Assembly: GCA_016788205.1 (NCBI GenBank)
Contig: JAEUTA010000007.1
Span: 99,327 to 163,326, forward strand
Direction: 5' to 3'
Origin: Flavobacteriales bacterium
Lineage (GTDB): Bacteria; Bacteroidota; Bacteroidia; Flavobacteriales_F; PHOS-HE28
DNA: 64,000 nt
Positions 25,624 to 33,907 of this stretch are shown piece by piece; positions within the stretch are counted from its first letter, which is position 1, and every line of letters begins with the position of its first letter. Under the pieces are notes generated by a model that ran no database searches, had not been told where the DNA came from, and saw nothing but the letters and a program-made list of their open reading frames with translations. Both the position numbers and the translations under genes were made by a program.

Positions 25624-25695
25624 GGTGCCGTAGTTGAGCGGTACGATGCCCGGCTGTCTACCGGGAGTTCACGGGTTCGATCCCCGTCGGCACCG
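25624..25695 (+). tRNA. tRNA-Asp(GTC)
   Basis: Acceptor GGTGCCG / CGGCACC pairs perfectly. D-arm as in Asp tRNAs, anticodon arm CCCGG-CTGTCTA-CCGGG with anticodon GTC, variable AGTTC, T-arm ACGGG-TTCGATC-CCCGT, discriminator G. It starts 4 nt after the Glu tRNA. Its first ten bases plus two preceding bases recur at 23583 in the first array. Confidence 0.85.
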
Positions 25696-25699
25696 CTAA

Positions 25700-25772
25700 T
25701 TGGCTTGGAGGTCGTATGGCAGACTACTCGGCTTTTAACCGAGGGGTGCGGGTTCGAATCACGCCGGCCAAC
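25700..25772 (+). tRNA. tRNA-Lys(TTT)-like
   Basis: Acceptor TTGGCTT / CGGCCAA pairs 5 of 7 plus one G-U and one mismatch. D-arm GGTC...GACT, anticodon arm CTCGG-CTTTTAA-CCGAG with anticodon TTT, variable GGGT, T-stem GCGGG / CACGC with one G-A mismatch around TTCGAAT. It begins 4 nt after the Asp gene. The mismatches and U at position 1 suggest a weakened tRNA or a mimic. Confidence 0.68.
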
Positions 25773-25804
25773 AGTGCAAGGGCGACGTATGCATCGCCCG
25801 ATAT

Positions 25805-25875
25805 GGAAGAGCAGCTCTCGGGTAGAGCGGCCGGTTGAAGCCCGGTAGGTGATGGTTCGACCCCATCCTCTTCCA
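25805..25875 (+). tRNA. tRNA-Phe(GAA)
   Basis: Acceptor GGAAGAG / CTCTTCC pairs perfectly. D-arm GCTC-TCGGGTA-GAGC, anticodon arm GCCGG-TTGAAGC-CCGGT with anticodon GAA, T-arm GATGG-TTCGACC-CCATC, discriminator A. The variable loop is short (AGGT) and position 38 is C. No CCA encoded. Confidence 0.78.
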
Positions 25876-25878
25876 CAT

Positions 25879-25965
25879 GGACGTGCGCCAGCGCTGGAGA
25901 GCTGGGCCGGTCTGTAAAACCGGAGCCTTCGGGCTGAGCAGGTCCGGATCCTGCGACTTCCACCA
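25879..25965 (+). tRNA. tRNA-Tyr(GTA)-like, degenerate, with encoded CCA
   Basis: A class II variable arm (AGCCTTCGGGCT) and anticodon arm CCGGT-CTGTAAA-ACCGG (anticodon GTA) identify Tyr. The acceptor GGACGTG / GACTTCC has two mismatches. The T-loop is TCCGGAT instead of the TTCnAnT consensus, so base 55 is C and the usual D-loop/T-loop contact is lost. A CCA follows the discriminator, unlike the other elements. Only 3 nt separate it from the Phe gene, and RtcB starts 27 nt downstream. Confidence 0.65.
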
Positions 25966-25992
25966 AAGAAGTGAACATTAGCAACGAAGAAG

Positions 25993-27408
25993 ATGAAAGG
26001 CTTGAAACTACATGGCAAAGACCTGATCGCCGCCGGATTCCCGGAAGGACGCGCGATCGGCATCGCTATCAACGTGATGTTGAAGCATCACCGCAAAACG
26101 AACAAGGACGAAGTGTTGGCCGAGCTGGCCCGCATCGCCTCCGACCCATCCGCCTTTGCGGACCACGAAGTATACGCGCCCATCGCGGATGCGTTGACCG
26201 GTCGCGACCGCAAGAGTGAAGCGCAGCACGAGCTGGTGGCCCGCAAGGACTACCGCGCCTACGGCAGCGAGCACATCGAGCAAGGCGCCATCCATCAGAT
26301 GGAAGTAGCGATGAAGTTGCCCGTGACGGTGTCCGGTGCGCTGATGCCCGATGCGCACCAGGGCTATGGCCTGCCCATCGGTGGCGTACTCGCCGTGGAG
26401 AACGCGGTAATCCCCTATGGCGTGGGTGTGGACATCGGTTGCCGCATGTGCCTGAGCATCTTCAACATCGCACCCGAAGTGATGGAGAAGAACCGTGCGG
26501 ACTACAAGCGCTTGCTGGTGGAGCACACGCGTTTCGGTCGTGCTGTACATGAGAAGCGCATGGATGACCCTGTCTTGGAACGCGCGGAGTTCAACACCAT
26601 TCCCGTAGTGAAGCACCTGAAGGACCGTGCATGGATGCAGATCGGCTCCAGCGGTAGCGGCAACCACTTCGTGGAGTTCGGTGTGGTGGAGATCACCGAT
26701 GCGCAGAACGAATTCGGCCTGCCCTTGGGGAATTATCTCGCGCTGCTCTCGCACAGCGGATCGCGCGGCATGGGTGCCGGTATCGCGGCGCATTACACGC
26801 GTGTGGCGAAGGAGCAATGCAAGCTGCCTGCGGAGGCACAAAACCTCGCGTGGCTATCGTTGGACAGCTCCGCCGGTATGGAGTACTGGCTGGCCATGAA
26901 CCTGGCCGGTGACTTTGCTTCGGCCTGCCATCACCACATCCATGCGCGCATCGCGAAAGCGTTGGGTGAAAAGCCCGCCGCCATGGTGGAGAACCATCAC
27001 AACTTCGCGTGGAAAGAGATCCACGGCGGCAAGGAAGTGATCGTTCATCGCAAAGGCGCGACGCCTGCGGGGAAAGGTGTGTTGGGGGTGATCCCCGGCA
27101 GCATGACCGCTCCAGGGTACATCGTACGCGGGACCGGTGTGGCGGAGAGCATCTCTTCAGCGAGCCACGGGGCTGGACGCTTGATGAGCCGTACAAAGGC
27201 CAAGGAGGCGCTGGATGCGAAGAGCGTGAAGCAGCACTTGGAGGAACACGGCATCGACCTGATCGGTGGCGGGCTGGATGAAGCACCCATGGCCTACAAG
27301 GACATCCATACGGTGATGAACAGCCAGCGTGAACTGGTGGAAGTGATCGGTTCATTCACGCCGAAAGTGGTGCGGATGTGCGGCGATGGAAGTGCGGCGG
27401 AGGATTGA
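25993..27408 (+). CDS. rtcB: RtcB family RNA ligase (long form)
   Basis: 471 residues, longer than the E. coli enzyme (about 408) by an N-terminal region of about 80 residues (GLKLHGKDLIAAGFPEG... KHHRKTNKDEVLAELARIASDP). Core motifs: LMPDAHQGYGLPIGGV, VGVDIGCRMCLS (metal-binding Asp and Cys; Arg where many RtcB proteins have Gly), MQIGSSGSGNHFVEFG, LSHSGSRGMG, and SISSASHGAGRLMSR, whose His accepts GMP. RtcB joins 2',3'-cyclic-phosphate or 3'-phosphate RNA ends to 5'-OH ends using GTP, as needed to reseal cleaved tRNAs or to close permuted ones. The start has a GA-rich ribosome site (GAAGAAG) 27 nt after the Tyr-like tRNA, so co-transcription with the array is likely. No archease is in the window. 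Confidence 0.93.
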   Translation: MKGLKLHGKDLIAAGFPEGRAIGIAINVMLKHHRKTNKDEVLAELARIASDPSAFADHEVYAPIADALTGRDRKSEAQHELVARKDYRAYGSEHIEQGAIHQMEVAMKLPVTVSGALMPDAHQGYGLPIGGVLAVENAVIPYGVGVDIGCRMCLSIFNIAPEVMEKNRADYKRLLVEHTRFGRAVHEKRMDDPVLERAEFNTIPVVKHLKDRAWMQIGSSGSGNHFVEFGVVEITDAQNEFGLPLGNYLALLSHSGSRGMGAGIAAHYTRVAKEQCKLPAEAQNLAWLSLDSSAGMEYWLAMNLAGDFASACHHHIHARIAKALGEKPAAMVENHHNFAWKEIHGGKEVIVHRKGATPAGKGVLGVIPGSMTAPGYIVRGTGVAESISSASHGAGRLMSRTKAKEALDAKSVKQHLEEHGIDLIGGGLDEAPMAYKDIHTVMNSQRELVEVIGSFTPKVVRMCGDGSAAED

Positions 27409-27466
27409 CGGCCTACTTTGATACGAACGAGGGGTGTGAGGAATGACCCTCATGCCTCTCGCTCGT

Positions 27467-29851
27467 TTACGCCTCCTTCTTCACCCACGCCTGCACCATC
27501 CGGAGCTTCCCGAAGCTGAACCGGTCACCGAAGTTGGCACGAGCCTCGTTGAGCCCTTTGCCTTCGTTCTCACGCATCCAATCGGCGATGGTCTCGCGCT
27601 CCTCTGCGGGCATCACGGACTCGATGTCCAGTACACCTTCGGCGATGCCCCGTGCGAAATGGCCTTCGATGGTGCTCTTCGCCATGGACCGCGTTGAGGC
27701 GATCTCGTCTATGCCCATGCCTTCCTTCTGCAAGGCGTAGGTGGTTTCGTAGGTGCTGCCTTTGGCGGGGCGTTCCTTGGGCTTGGCACCTACGTGTCGA
27801 CCCAGTGGGTCGACGCTACTGGTGCTGTCGGGAACGTCATCCGTATCCGAACTGCGTTTGCGCTTTTTGCCAGTTCTGCCCTTCGGTCGGTTCTCTTCGG
27901 CCCAGATGCGCACCTCACCCACCATGGCCGCGCGCTTTTCGGCAAGGCCACGTTCGATCTCGGGGCGCTTCTTCACCTCCTCACCGTTGAGAATGCAACC
28001 CGCCACGTAGCCGACTTTGGCGATGGTGGCGATCTTCTTCATCAACATACCGTCGATCTCCTTCAACGCGTTGCCGTATTCCTTGGCCTTGCTCAACAGC
28101 TCCACTTGCGCCAGGTGCTCGAACAACGCGCGCATGCTCTTCTGCAACATGCCATTGTAGTACGCACCGCCCTTCTCGATGCGTTCCAACAGTTCCTCAC
28201 GCTTATCCTCGAACATCAAGCGCATCAACTGGCCACGGAACTTCTGTGTATTCTCCTCTTCGGCCCGCAACTTCTCCCGCAACACCTGCAACGCGGTCTT
28301 CATGCTGTCATCGGCGAACTGCGCGGTCTCCGGATGATCCTTTTGTGTGTATTCGATCTTCCGCAGCATATCACCGAAGTCGAACGTTCCGCCTAGCAAC
28401 AGTTGCAGGTATTCGCGCTGGCGGGCTTTCAATTGGTCCACCAAAGGATCTTGAGCGAAGCCGCGTTCGGTGAAGGCGACCACCTCCCTATCGTTGCTCA
28501 CCACGGAGGGATCGATGCGCGTACGGAGGATCAGACCATCGAGGGAACGCAAGCGTGACAAGGCCACATAGACCTGCCCCGGTGCGAAGGCACTGCCCAC
28601 GTCGATGATGGCCTTGTCGAACGTAAGGCCCTGGCTCTTGTGTACGGTGATCGCCCACGCGAGCTTGATCGGGTACTGCTCGAAGGTGCCCAGCAACTGT
28701 TCCTCTTGTTCCTTGGTGGTGGCGTTCACCACGTAACGCTTGTTCTCCCAGCTTTCACGCTTCAACTTATACACCTCGCCGGTATCCATGCGCACGGTGA
28801 TGCCATCCACAGCGAGCGTTTCCACTTTCGCGAGCTTGCCATTGAAGTAAGCCTTCTCCATATCGTTCTTCACGAACATCACCTGGGCACCCTCCTTCAG
28901 TTCGATACGCTCCAGCACGGGATACATGCTCTCGGGGAAGTCGCCATCGCTGATCGCCTCGAACATGTAGGTACGCCCGGGCAGTTTGGCCAGCGCGCGC
29001 TGGTTCAGCTCATCGGCCTTGTAGTTGTGGGTGGTCAGGGTGATGATGCCCTCGCTTTCCTTTTCGCTTATCTCGTTCCGGTAGTGCTCGTTCAGCGTAG
29101 CGATGTCCGCTTGCGTGACCGTGTTGTTGCGCAGGTTGTTGAGGATGTGGATGAAGTCGCCATCCTGCTGGCGGAAGATCTTGTCCAGCTCGATGTGCGC
29201 GTAGCCATACTGTTGCATCACATGGCTCTCGAAGAAGTGCGGACTGCGGTACCAACGTTGCAGCACACGGAACTCCTCGTCCTTCACCACAGGGGGCAAC
29301 TGGTACAGATCACCGATCAAGAGCACTTGTGCGCCACCGAAGCTCTGCTGCCTATTCTGACGCACGGCACGCATGCGGAAATCAATGGCATCGAGCACAT
29401 CGGCGCGCAGCATGCTCACCTCGTCGATGATGAGCAGGTCCACTTCGCGCAGCACGTTGCGCCGGATGTTGTTGAGCGGGTGGCGCTTCGTGAGCGTGTC
29501 CTGATCATGGAACTGCCCGCTGGTGATGTCCGCAGGCAGGTGCTTTTCCGGAATGAACGTCCCGAACGGCAACAGGAATTGCGAGTGGATGGTGACACCC
29601 TTCGCGTTGAGCGCCGCGATGCCCGTGGGGGCCAGGATCACATACCGCTTGTGGGTGCTGGCGGCCAGCTTGTGGAGGAAGGTGGTCTTTCCGGTGCCGG
29701 CCTTCCCGGTAAGGAATACGTGGCGATTCGTGCTGTTTACGAAGCGCGCGGCCAGGGTGGCCATTTCGGTCTCGACGTGCGCATCGGAGGTTGAACGGTC
29801 GGAATTCACTTCGCGAAGGTCGGAAGTGCGTGCTTCATTCGGGAAGAACAT
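27467..29851 (-). CDS. PIF1/RecD-like helicase with C-terminal Helicase_HTH domain
   Basis: 794 residues. Walker A FLTGKAGTGKTTFLHKL (about 45-61), VILAPTGIAALNAKGVTIHSQFLLPFG, Walker B LLIIDEVSMLRADVLDAID, IGDLYQLPPVV, and motif VI ITVHKSQGLTFDKAIIDVG with VYVALSRLRSLDGLIL. This is a superfamily 1B 5'-3' DNA helicase. The tail (about 700-760, SMAKSTIEGHFARGIAEG) is a Helicase_HTH DNA-binding module. The common Bacteroidota form has this architecture. Start may be 29851 or MATLAARFV at 29764. A low-complexity linker (about 655-690) holds a dispersed palindrome that encodes SSVDPLGRHVG. Confidence 0.9.
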   Translation of the reverse strand: MFFPNEARTSDLREVNSDRSTSDAHVETEMATLAARFVNSTNRHVFLTGKAGTGKTTFLHKLAASTHKRYVILAPTGIAALNAKGVTIHSQFLLPFGTFIPEKHLPADITSGQFHDQDTLTKRHPLNNIRRNVLREVDLLIIDEVSMLRADVLDAIDFRMRAVRQNRQQSFGGAQVLLIGDLYQLPPVVKDEEFRVLQRWYRSPHFFESHVMQQYGYAHIELDKIFRQQDGDFIHILNNLRNNTVTQADIATLNEHYRNEISEKESEGIITLTTHNYKADELNQRALAKLPGRTYMFEAISDGDFPESMYPVLERIELKEGAQVMFVKNDMEKAYFNGKLAKVETLAVDGITVRMDTGEVYKLKRESWENKRYVVNATTKEQEEQLLGTFEQYPIKLAWAITVHKSQGLTFDKAIIDVGSAFAPGQVYVALSRLRSLDGLILRTRIDPSVVSNDREVVAFTERGFAQDPLVDQLKARQREYLQLLLGGTFDFGDMLRKIEYTQKDHPETAQFADDSMKTALQVLREKLRAEEENTQKFRGQLMRLMFEDKREELLERIEKGGAYYNGMLQKSMRALFEHLAQVELLSKAKEYGNALKEIDGMLMKKIATIAKVGYVAGCILNGEEVKKRPEIERGLAEKRAAMVGEVRIWAEENRPKGRTGKKRKRSSDTDDVPDSTSSVDPLGRHVGAKPKERPAKGSTYETTYALQKEGMGIDEIASTRSMAKSTIEGHFARGIAEGVLDIESVMPAEERETIADWMRENEGKGLNEARANFGDRFSFGKLRMVQAWVKKEA
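27796..27814. repeat. dispersed palindrome, copy 2 (inside the helicase gene)
   Basis: GTCGACCC, three bases, GGGTCGAC, in frame within the PIF1-like helicase linker, where it encodes SVDPLGR. It shares about 31 positions of alignment with copy 1 at 7752. Confidence 0.8.
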
Positions 29852-30162
29852 GTTTCATGGTGATGCAGAACGGCTCCGGTCGTCACTGACACGAAAAGTG
29901 TCACCGGCACGCGAGCAAGATAGTACCTGCGATCTCAGGCCTCGAATGGTAAGCACTCTCCGATCCCGATCGTAAGTGGCCCTGGATCCCCGCGAAGGAA
30001 TGCGGCCCCACCGCACTTACCCGAAATGCGGACTTCGGCGTACTACCGGCTGGTGCGGCCATGGGCATCCGTGCACTTCCCCAACGCTAAGAACTGAAAT
30101 GCGGATGCTGCCGGACCCACCCCTCTCGAGCGCTGGGCAACTGTTAGGATGATGGGAAATGA
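29852..30162. other. non-coding gap between hybrid kinase end and helicase start
   Basis: No gene seen. One small hairpin (GACAC / GTGTC) lies near 29890. It should contain the helicase promoter and the 3' region of the kinase operon. Confidence 0.4.
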
Positions 30163-33100
30163 TCACAGGACCTGCTGAATGGCCGCAGCCAGTTCTTCCT
30201 GTTCGAAAGGCTTCGGAATGAAACCGTCCATGCCTTCCTGCTTGCAGCGCTCCACTTCGGCCTCCATCACGTTCGCCGTCATGGCGATGATCGGCACGCG
30301 TGAGCGTCCACCCGCCAAGGCCCGGATGGCACGTGCGGCTTCGTAACCGTCCATCACCGGCATTTGCACATCCATCAATACCAGGTCATAGTCGGTCATA
30401 CTGGCCATCTCCAGAGCGCGTTCACCATTCTCCGCTACGTCCACTGTCGCGTTGGGATAGACCTCTGCCAGTTCGGCCTGGGCTACCATCACGTTCAGGG
30501 GATGGTCTTCGGCGAGGAGGATCCGCAACGGCGTTGCGCCTTGACGGGCTCCGTGGTGAGAGTTCGCACTGGTCCGCGCAGTCGTGTGCGCTTCTACCGC
30601 TGCAATGGCATACGGTATCGTCACGCTGAACGTGCTCCCCTTCCCGGCTTCGCTTTCCACCTTGATGCTGCCGCCCTGCATCTCCACCAGGCGTTTGCTG
30701 ATCGCCAGTCCCAATCCGGTTCCCCCGAATTTCCGTGAATGGTCGGTCTCCGCCTGTGTGAATTCCTCGAAGATCCGACCGATCCGGTCCGGTGCGATCC
30801 CCACGCCCGTGTCGGTGATCGTGTAATGAATACCGACCACTTCGCCGGTCCTCTCACCGTTCGGGTCGACCGATCGGGTCGACGATAAGGGTGGATTCTG
30901 TACGTGTTGCGTCACATCCAAGCGGACGCGTACCGTTCCATGAGCTGTGAACTTGATCGCGTTGCCCACGAGGTTGATCAGCACCTGATCCAGGCGTGTG
31001 GGATCACCGATCACCGTGTCCGGAACATCCGGTGCGATCTCCATCGCCAGGGTGAGACCCTTCTCTTCGGCGCGGTAGCGCATCACGTCCAGCACGTGTT
31101 CCAATTGCTCCTGGGGTCCCATCTCCACCTTCTCCAGGTCCAGTTTACCCGCTTCGATCTTGCTGAGGTCCAGGATGTCGTTGACGATGACGAGCAGGTG
31201 TTCGCTGCTGCTCGCGATGGCGTTCAGCTGCGCTGTTTCCACCGGTGAATGCACACCACGACGCAGGATGTTGGTGAGGCCCATGATGGCGTTCATGGGG
31301 GTGCGGATCTCGTGGCTCATGTTCGCCAGGAATTGCTGCTTCACCTGTTCGCTGTGTTCCGCACGGTCCTTCGCAGCGACCAATTCCACCGTGCGCTGGG
31401 CCACGGTACGTTCCAGCTTCCGGTTCCGCTCCCGCAACGAACGCAGATACCACCAGACCGCGCCACCAAGGGCTATCACAGCGATCGCGTAGAACCACCA
31501 GGTGCGGTACCACGGCGGTAATACGGTGAGCAGGAATGATGTGCCCCGTCCATCCCAGATGCCATCGCGGTTGTCGCCGCGCACGCGGAAGGTGTAACTA
31601 CCTGGATCGAGGTTGGTGTAGACCGCGCTACGGTCCGTGCCCGCCATGATCCAATCCGTATCGAACCCTTCCATCATGTACTGGTAACGGTGTTCGTTCG
31701 GCGCGGAGAATTCCATGCTCGCGAACTCGAACGTTACCATATTGGTACTGTGCGGGATGGTCATGCCGTCGCTCAAATACGCTGGAGCGTTGAGCGGTGA
31801 ACCCACAGCGCGATGATCCACGGCCTTGTTGATCAACTTGATGCCCGTGATGCGGATGGCGCTAGCCGAGCTATCGTCCTCCAATCCCTCGGGTTTGAAG
31901 TAGTTGAAGCCTCTCACCCCGCCGAAGAAGAGGGTGCCATCGGCCTGCTTGCAGTACGCGTATCGATTGAATTCATCGCTCTGCAATCCATCGCTCGCAT
32001 CGTAATTACGGAACGAGCCATTTCTGGGATCGAAGCGGGCAATGCCCTTGTTGGTGCTCATCCACAAGCAGCCGCGTTCATCACTGAGGATGCCATACAC
32101 CACATCGTTCGGTAACCCGTTCCGCATGCTGTAGCGTCGGAATTCCCCAGTGCGCGAATCCAAGCGGTTCAAGCCGCCGCCGTTGGTGCCGATCCAGAGC
32201 ACATGGTGGGGTTCCAGCGGGTCAGCGGCGATGGTGTACACGATGTCCGTGGATATGGACGCGCTGGCCGAGGGATCGTTGATGTAGACCTTCCAAGGAT
32301 CGGTACCGGCCTTCGCATTCCGTTCGTACCGGAAGAGGCCGGCCGATGTACCGAGCCACAAGGTGCCGTCCGGTGCCCGATGGATGACATGAAGGAATTG
32401 TTCCGTGTCGCCTCTTCGTGTGCGCGGGAATGGAACATGGTGATAGGTCAGCGTGCGGCGATCGAAGCGGCACAGCGTTGTGGCCGTGCCGGACCAGATG
32501 TTGGAATCACCTTCCAGGAACAACGCCTCGTGGTACGTCTCTTCCGGGTACGCCGCCACTGCCAGGCGGTCTCGTGGGAATCGAACGATCCGATCCCGCT
32601 TGATATCATAGGTCAGGATCCCGGCGTGATTGAACCAGTACAGGCCCCGCTCATCCTGCTGCATACTCTTGGTCGCACGGTTGAGCATATGCAGTTCCGG
32701 ATGATCGTTCTTCGAAGCACCTGGGACCCAAACCGGCCATGTGCGCGTTCGCGGATCGAATTCGTTCACGAAGCCGTCGTAGAAGGTGACGAAAACGCGA
32801 CCATTTCGCAAAGGCCGCATCGCGCCACAGCTCCCACTAGCCACCGTGTGGAATCGCCCTTCGCGCGGTTCATAGGTGAATATGCCGTAACCCGTGGTGC
32901 CCATCCAGATCAGACCGTTGGTATCGCGATATGCGCATTTCGCCCTGTTCGCTGACCGTAGCAGGTTCGGGTCGCTTGGTAGCACCCGCGATAACACCCG
33001 GGTGGCTGGATCGAAGACATAGATCCCCGTGAACACGGAGATCCACAAACGGCCCTTCGCATCCAACGCGGCATTCGCGCCGCGCATTTCGCCCAACTGA

Positions 33101-33906
33101 TCGCCCAGTTCGATCAACGAATGCACGCGCGCCGAACGTGCGTCGATCTCTACGATGCCGAACATGTGCAACCCGTAGATGCGCCTGCCGATGGTGTCCT
33201 CGACGATGGTAAGACCGGTAAGGTCCGTCATGGAGCGCCCGGTTCGTGCATTGCCAGCCGGACGATCGAGATGGAGGGTATCGACCACATCGCTACCGTT
33301 ATGATCCGGAAGGATGCGAAAGCCCGCAAGGTCCAGTTGACCCACCCATACATTGCCCGCGCGATCGGAGCTTACGAAGCATGTACGGTCCAACACGTTC
33401 TTGCTTGTACAGGCCGGCATTCCATCGTTGCCGATGGCTCCGGTGAAGGTGAGCTTGACAACGCCGTTGTTGTGCGACACCCAGAGATCATCGTTCGCAT
33501 CCTGCGCGATCGTGTGCACGATGTCCTTGATGAACGAAGACCCTGCTTGCACATGGAGGAAGGTTTCGCTCGACCGGTCGAACAGGTCCAATCCCGTTCC
33601 CGTACCCACCCACAACCGCCCCTGCCGATCCTCCAGCAAGGAATAGATGTAGTTGTGCTGCACCGTTCCACTATCCCCAGGGTCATGACGGTAGACGGTG
33701 AACGTATAGCCGTCGTAGCGGTTCAACCCATCCTTCGTGGCGAACCACATGAAGCCGTACTTGTCCTGGATGATGTTGTTCACCATGCCCTGCGACAAGC
33801 CATCCTCGATGGTCAAGGCCCGGAACGGCAAGGTGAGCGTATCCATCTGGGCACGCCCCCCCGCACAAAGGGCCATCAGCATGAAGAGCGGTGCCGCACG
33901 GAACAT
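30163..33906 (-). CDS. hybrid two-component sensor: Reg_prop propeller, Y_Y_Y, HisKA, HATPase, receiver
   Basis: 1247 residues. After a signal peptide (MFRAAPLFMLMALCAGGRA) comes a periplasmic double propeller of Reg_prop repeats (for example ALTIEDGLSQGMVNNIIQDKYGFMWFAT; LWVGTGTGLDLFD; LWIGTNGGGLNRLD; about 25-720), a Y_Y_Y domain (about 730-800) and one membrane helix (about 805-825). The HisKA phospho-acceptor is FLANMSHEIRTPMN; the HATPase has NLVGNAIKFT and FGGTGLGLAISKRL. A receiver domain follows (LRILLAEDHPLN; phospho-acceptor in YDLVLMDVQMPVMDGYEA). Such sensors often detect glycans. There is no AraC output domain, so output must go through the HPt and LuxR regulator encoded upstream in the same operon. 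A dispersed palindrome lies between the kinase motifs. Confidence 0.92.
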   Translation of the reverse strand: MFRAAPLFMLMALCAGGRAQMDTLTLPFRALTIEDGLSQGMVNNIIQDKYGFMWFATKDGLNRYDGYTFTVYRHDPGDSGTVQHNYIYSLLEDRQGRLWVGTGTGLDLFDRSSETFLHVQAGSSFIKDIVHTIAQDANDDLWVSHNNGVVKLTFTGAIGNDGMPACTSKNVLDRTCFVSSDRAGNVWVGQLDLAGFRILPDHNGSDVVDTLHLDRPAGNARTGRSMTDLTGLTIVEDTIGRRIYGLHMFGIVEIDARSARVHSLIELGDQLGEMRGANAALDAKGRLWISVFTGIYVFDPATRVLSRVLPSDPNLLRSANRAKCAYRDTNGLIWMGTTGYGIFTYEPREGRFHTVASGSCGAMRPLRNGRVFVTFYDGFVNEFDPRTRTWPVWVPGASKNDHPELHMLNRATKSMQQDERGLYWFNHAGILTYDIKRDRIVRFPRDRLAVAAYPEETYHEALFLEGDSNIWSGTATTLCRFDRRTLTYHHVPFPRTRRGDTEQFLHVIHRAPDGTLWLGTSAGLFRYERNAKAGTDPWKVYINDPSASASISTDIVYTIAADPLEPHHVLWIGTNGGGLNRLDSRTGEFRRYSMRNGLPNDVVYGILSDERGCLWMSTNKGIARFDPRNGSFRNYDASDGLQSDEFNRYAYCKQADGTLFFGGVRGFNYFKPEGLEDDSSASAIRITGIKLINKAVDHRAVGSPLNAPAYLSDGMTIPHSTNMVTFEFASMEFSAPNEHRYQYMMEGFDTDWIMAGTDRSAVYTNLDPGSYTFRVRGDNRDGIWDGRGTSFLLTVLPPWYRTWWFYAIAVIALGGAVWWYLRSLRERNRKLERTVAQRTVELVAAKDRAEHSEQVKQQFLANMSHEIRTPMNAIMGLTNILRRGVHSPVETAQLNAIASSSEHLLVIVNDILDLSKIEAGKLDLEKVEMGPQEQLEHVLDVMRYRAEEKGLTLAMEIAPDVPDTVIGDPTRLDQVLINLVGNAIKFTAHGTVRVRLDVTQHVQNPPLSSTRSVDPNGERTGEVVGIHYTITDTGVGIAPDRIGRIFEEFTQAETDHSRKFGGTGLGLAISKRLVEMQGGSIKVESEAGKGSTFSVTIPYAIAAVEAHTTARTSANSHHGARQGATPLRILLAEDHPLNVMVAQAELAEVYPNATVDVAENGERALEMASMTDYDLVLMDVQMPVMDGYEAARAIRALAGGRSRVPIIAMTANVMEAEVERCKQEGMDGFIPKPFEQEELAAAIQQVL
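30865..30883. repeat. dispersed palindrome, copy 3 (inside the hybrid kinase gene)
   Basis: GTCGACC...GGGTCGAC within the ATPase domain coding region, adding the peptide STRSVDPNGERTG at a surface loop. The right flank (GACGATAAGGGTG) aligns with copies 1 and 2. The left arm is one base shorter. Confidence 0.65.
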
Positions 33907-33907
33907 G

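Noticed and set aside
23403..25965. Ordinary tRNA operon of a phage or integrative element
   Set aside because: No integrase, attachment-site repeat or phage gene is near, and inverted half order plus an RtcB neighbour is not explained by it. It cannot be fully excluded without the rest of the genome.
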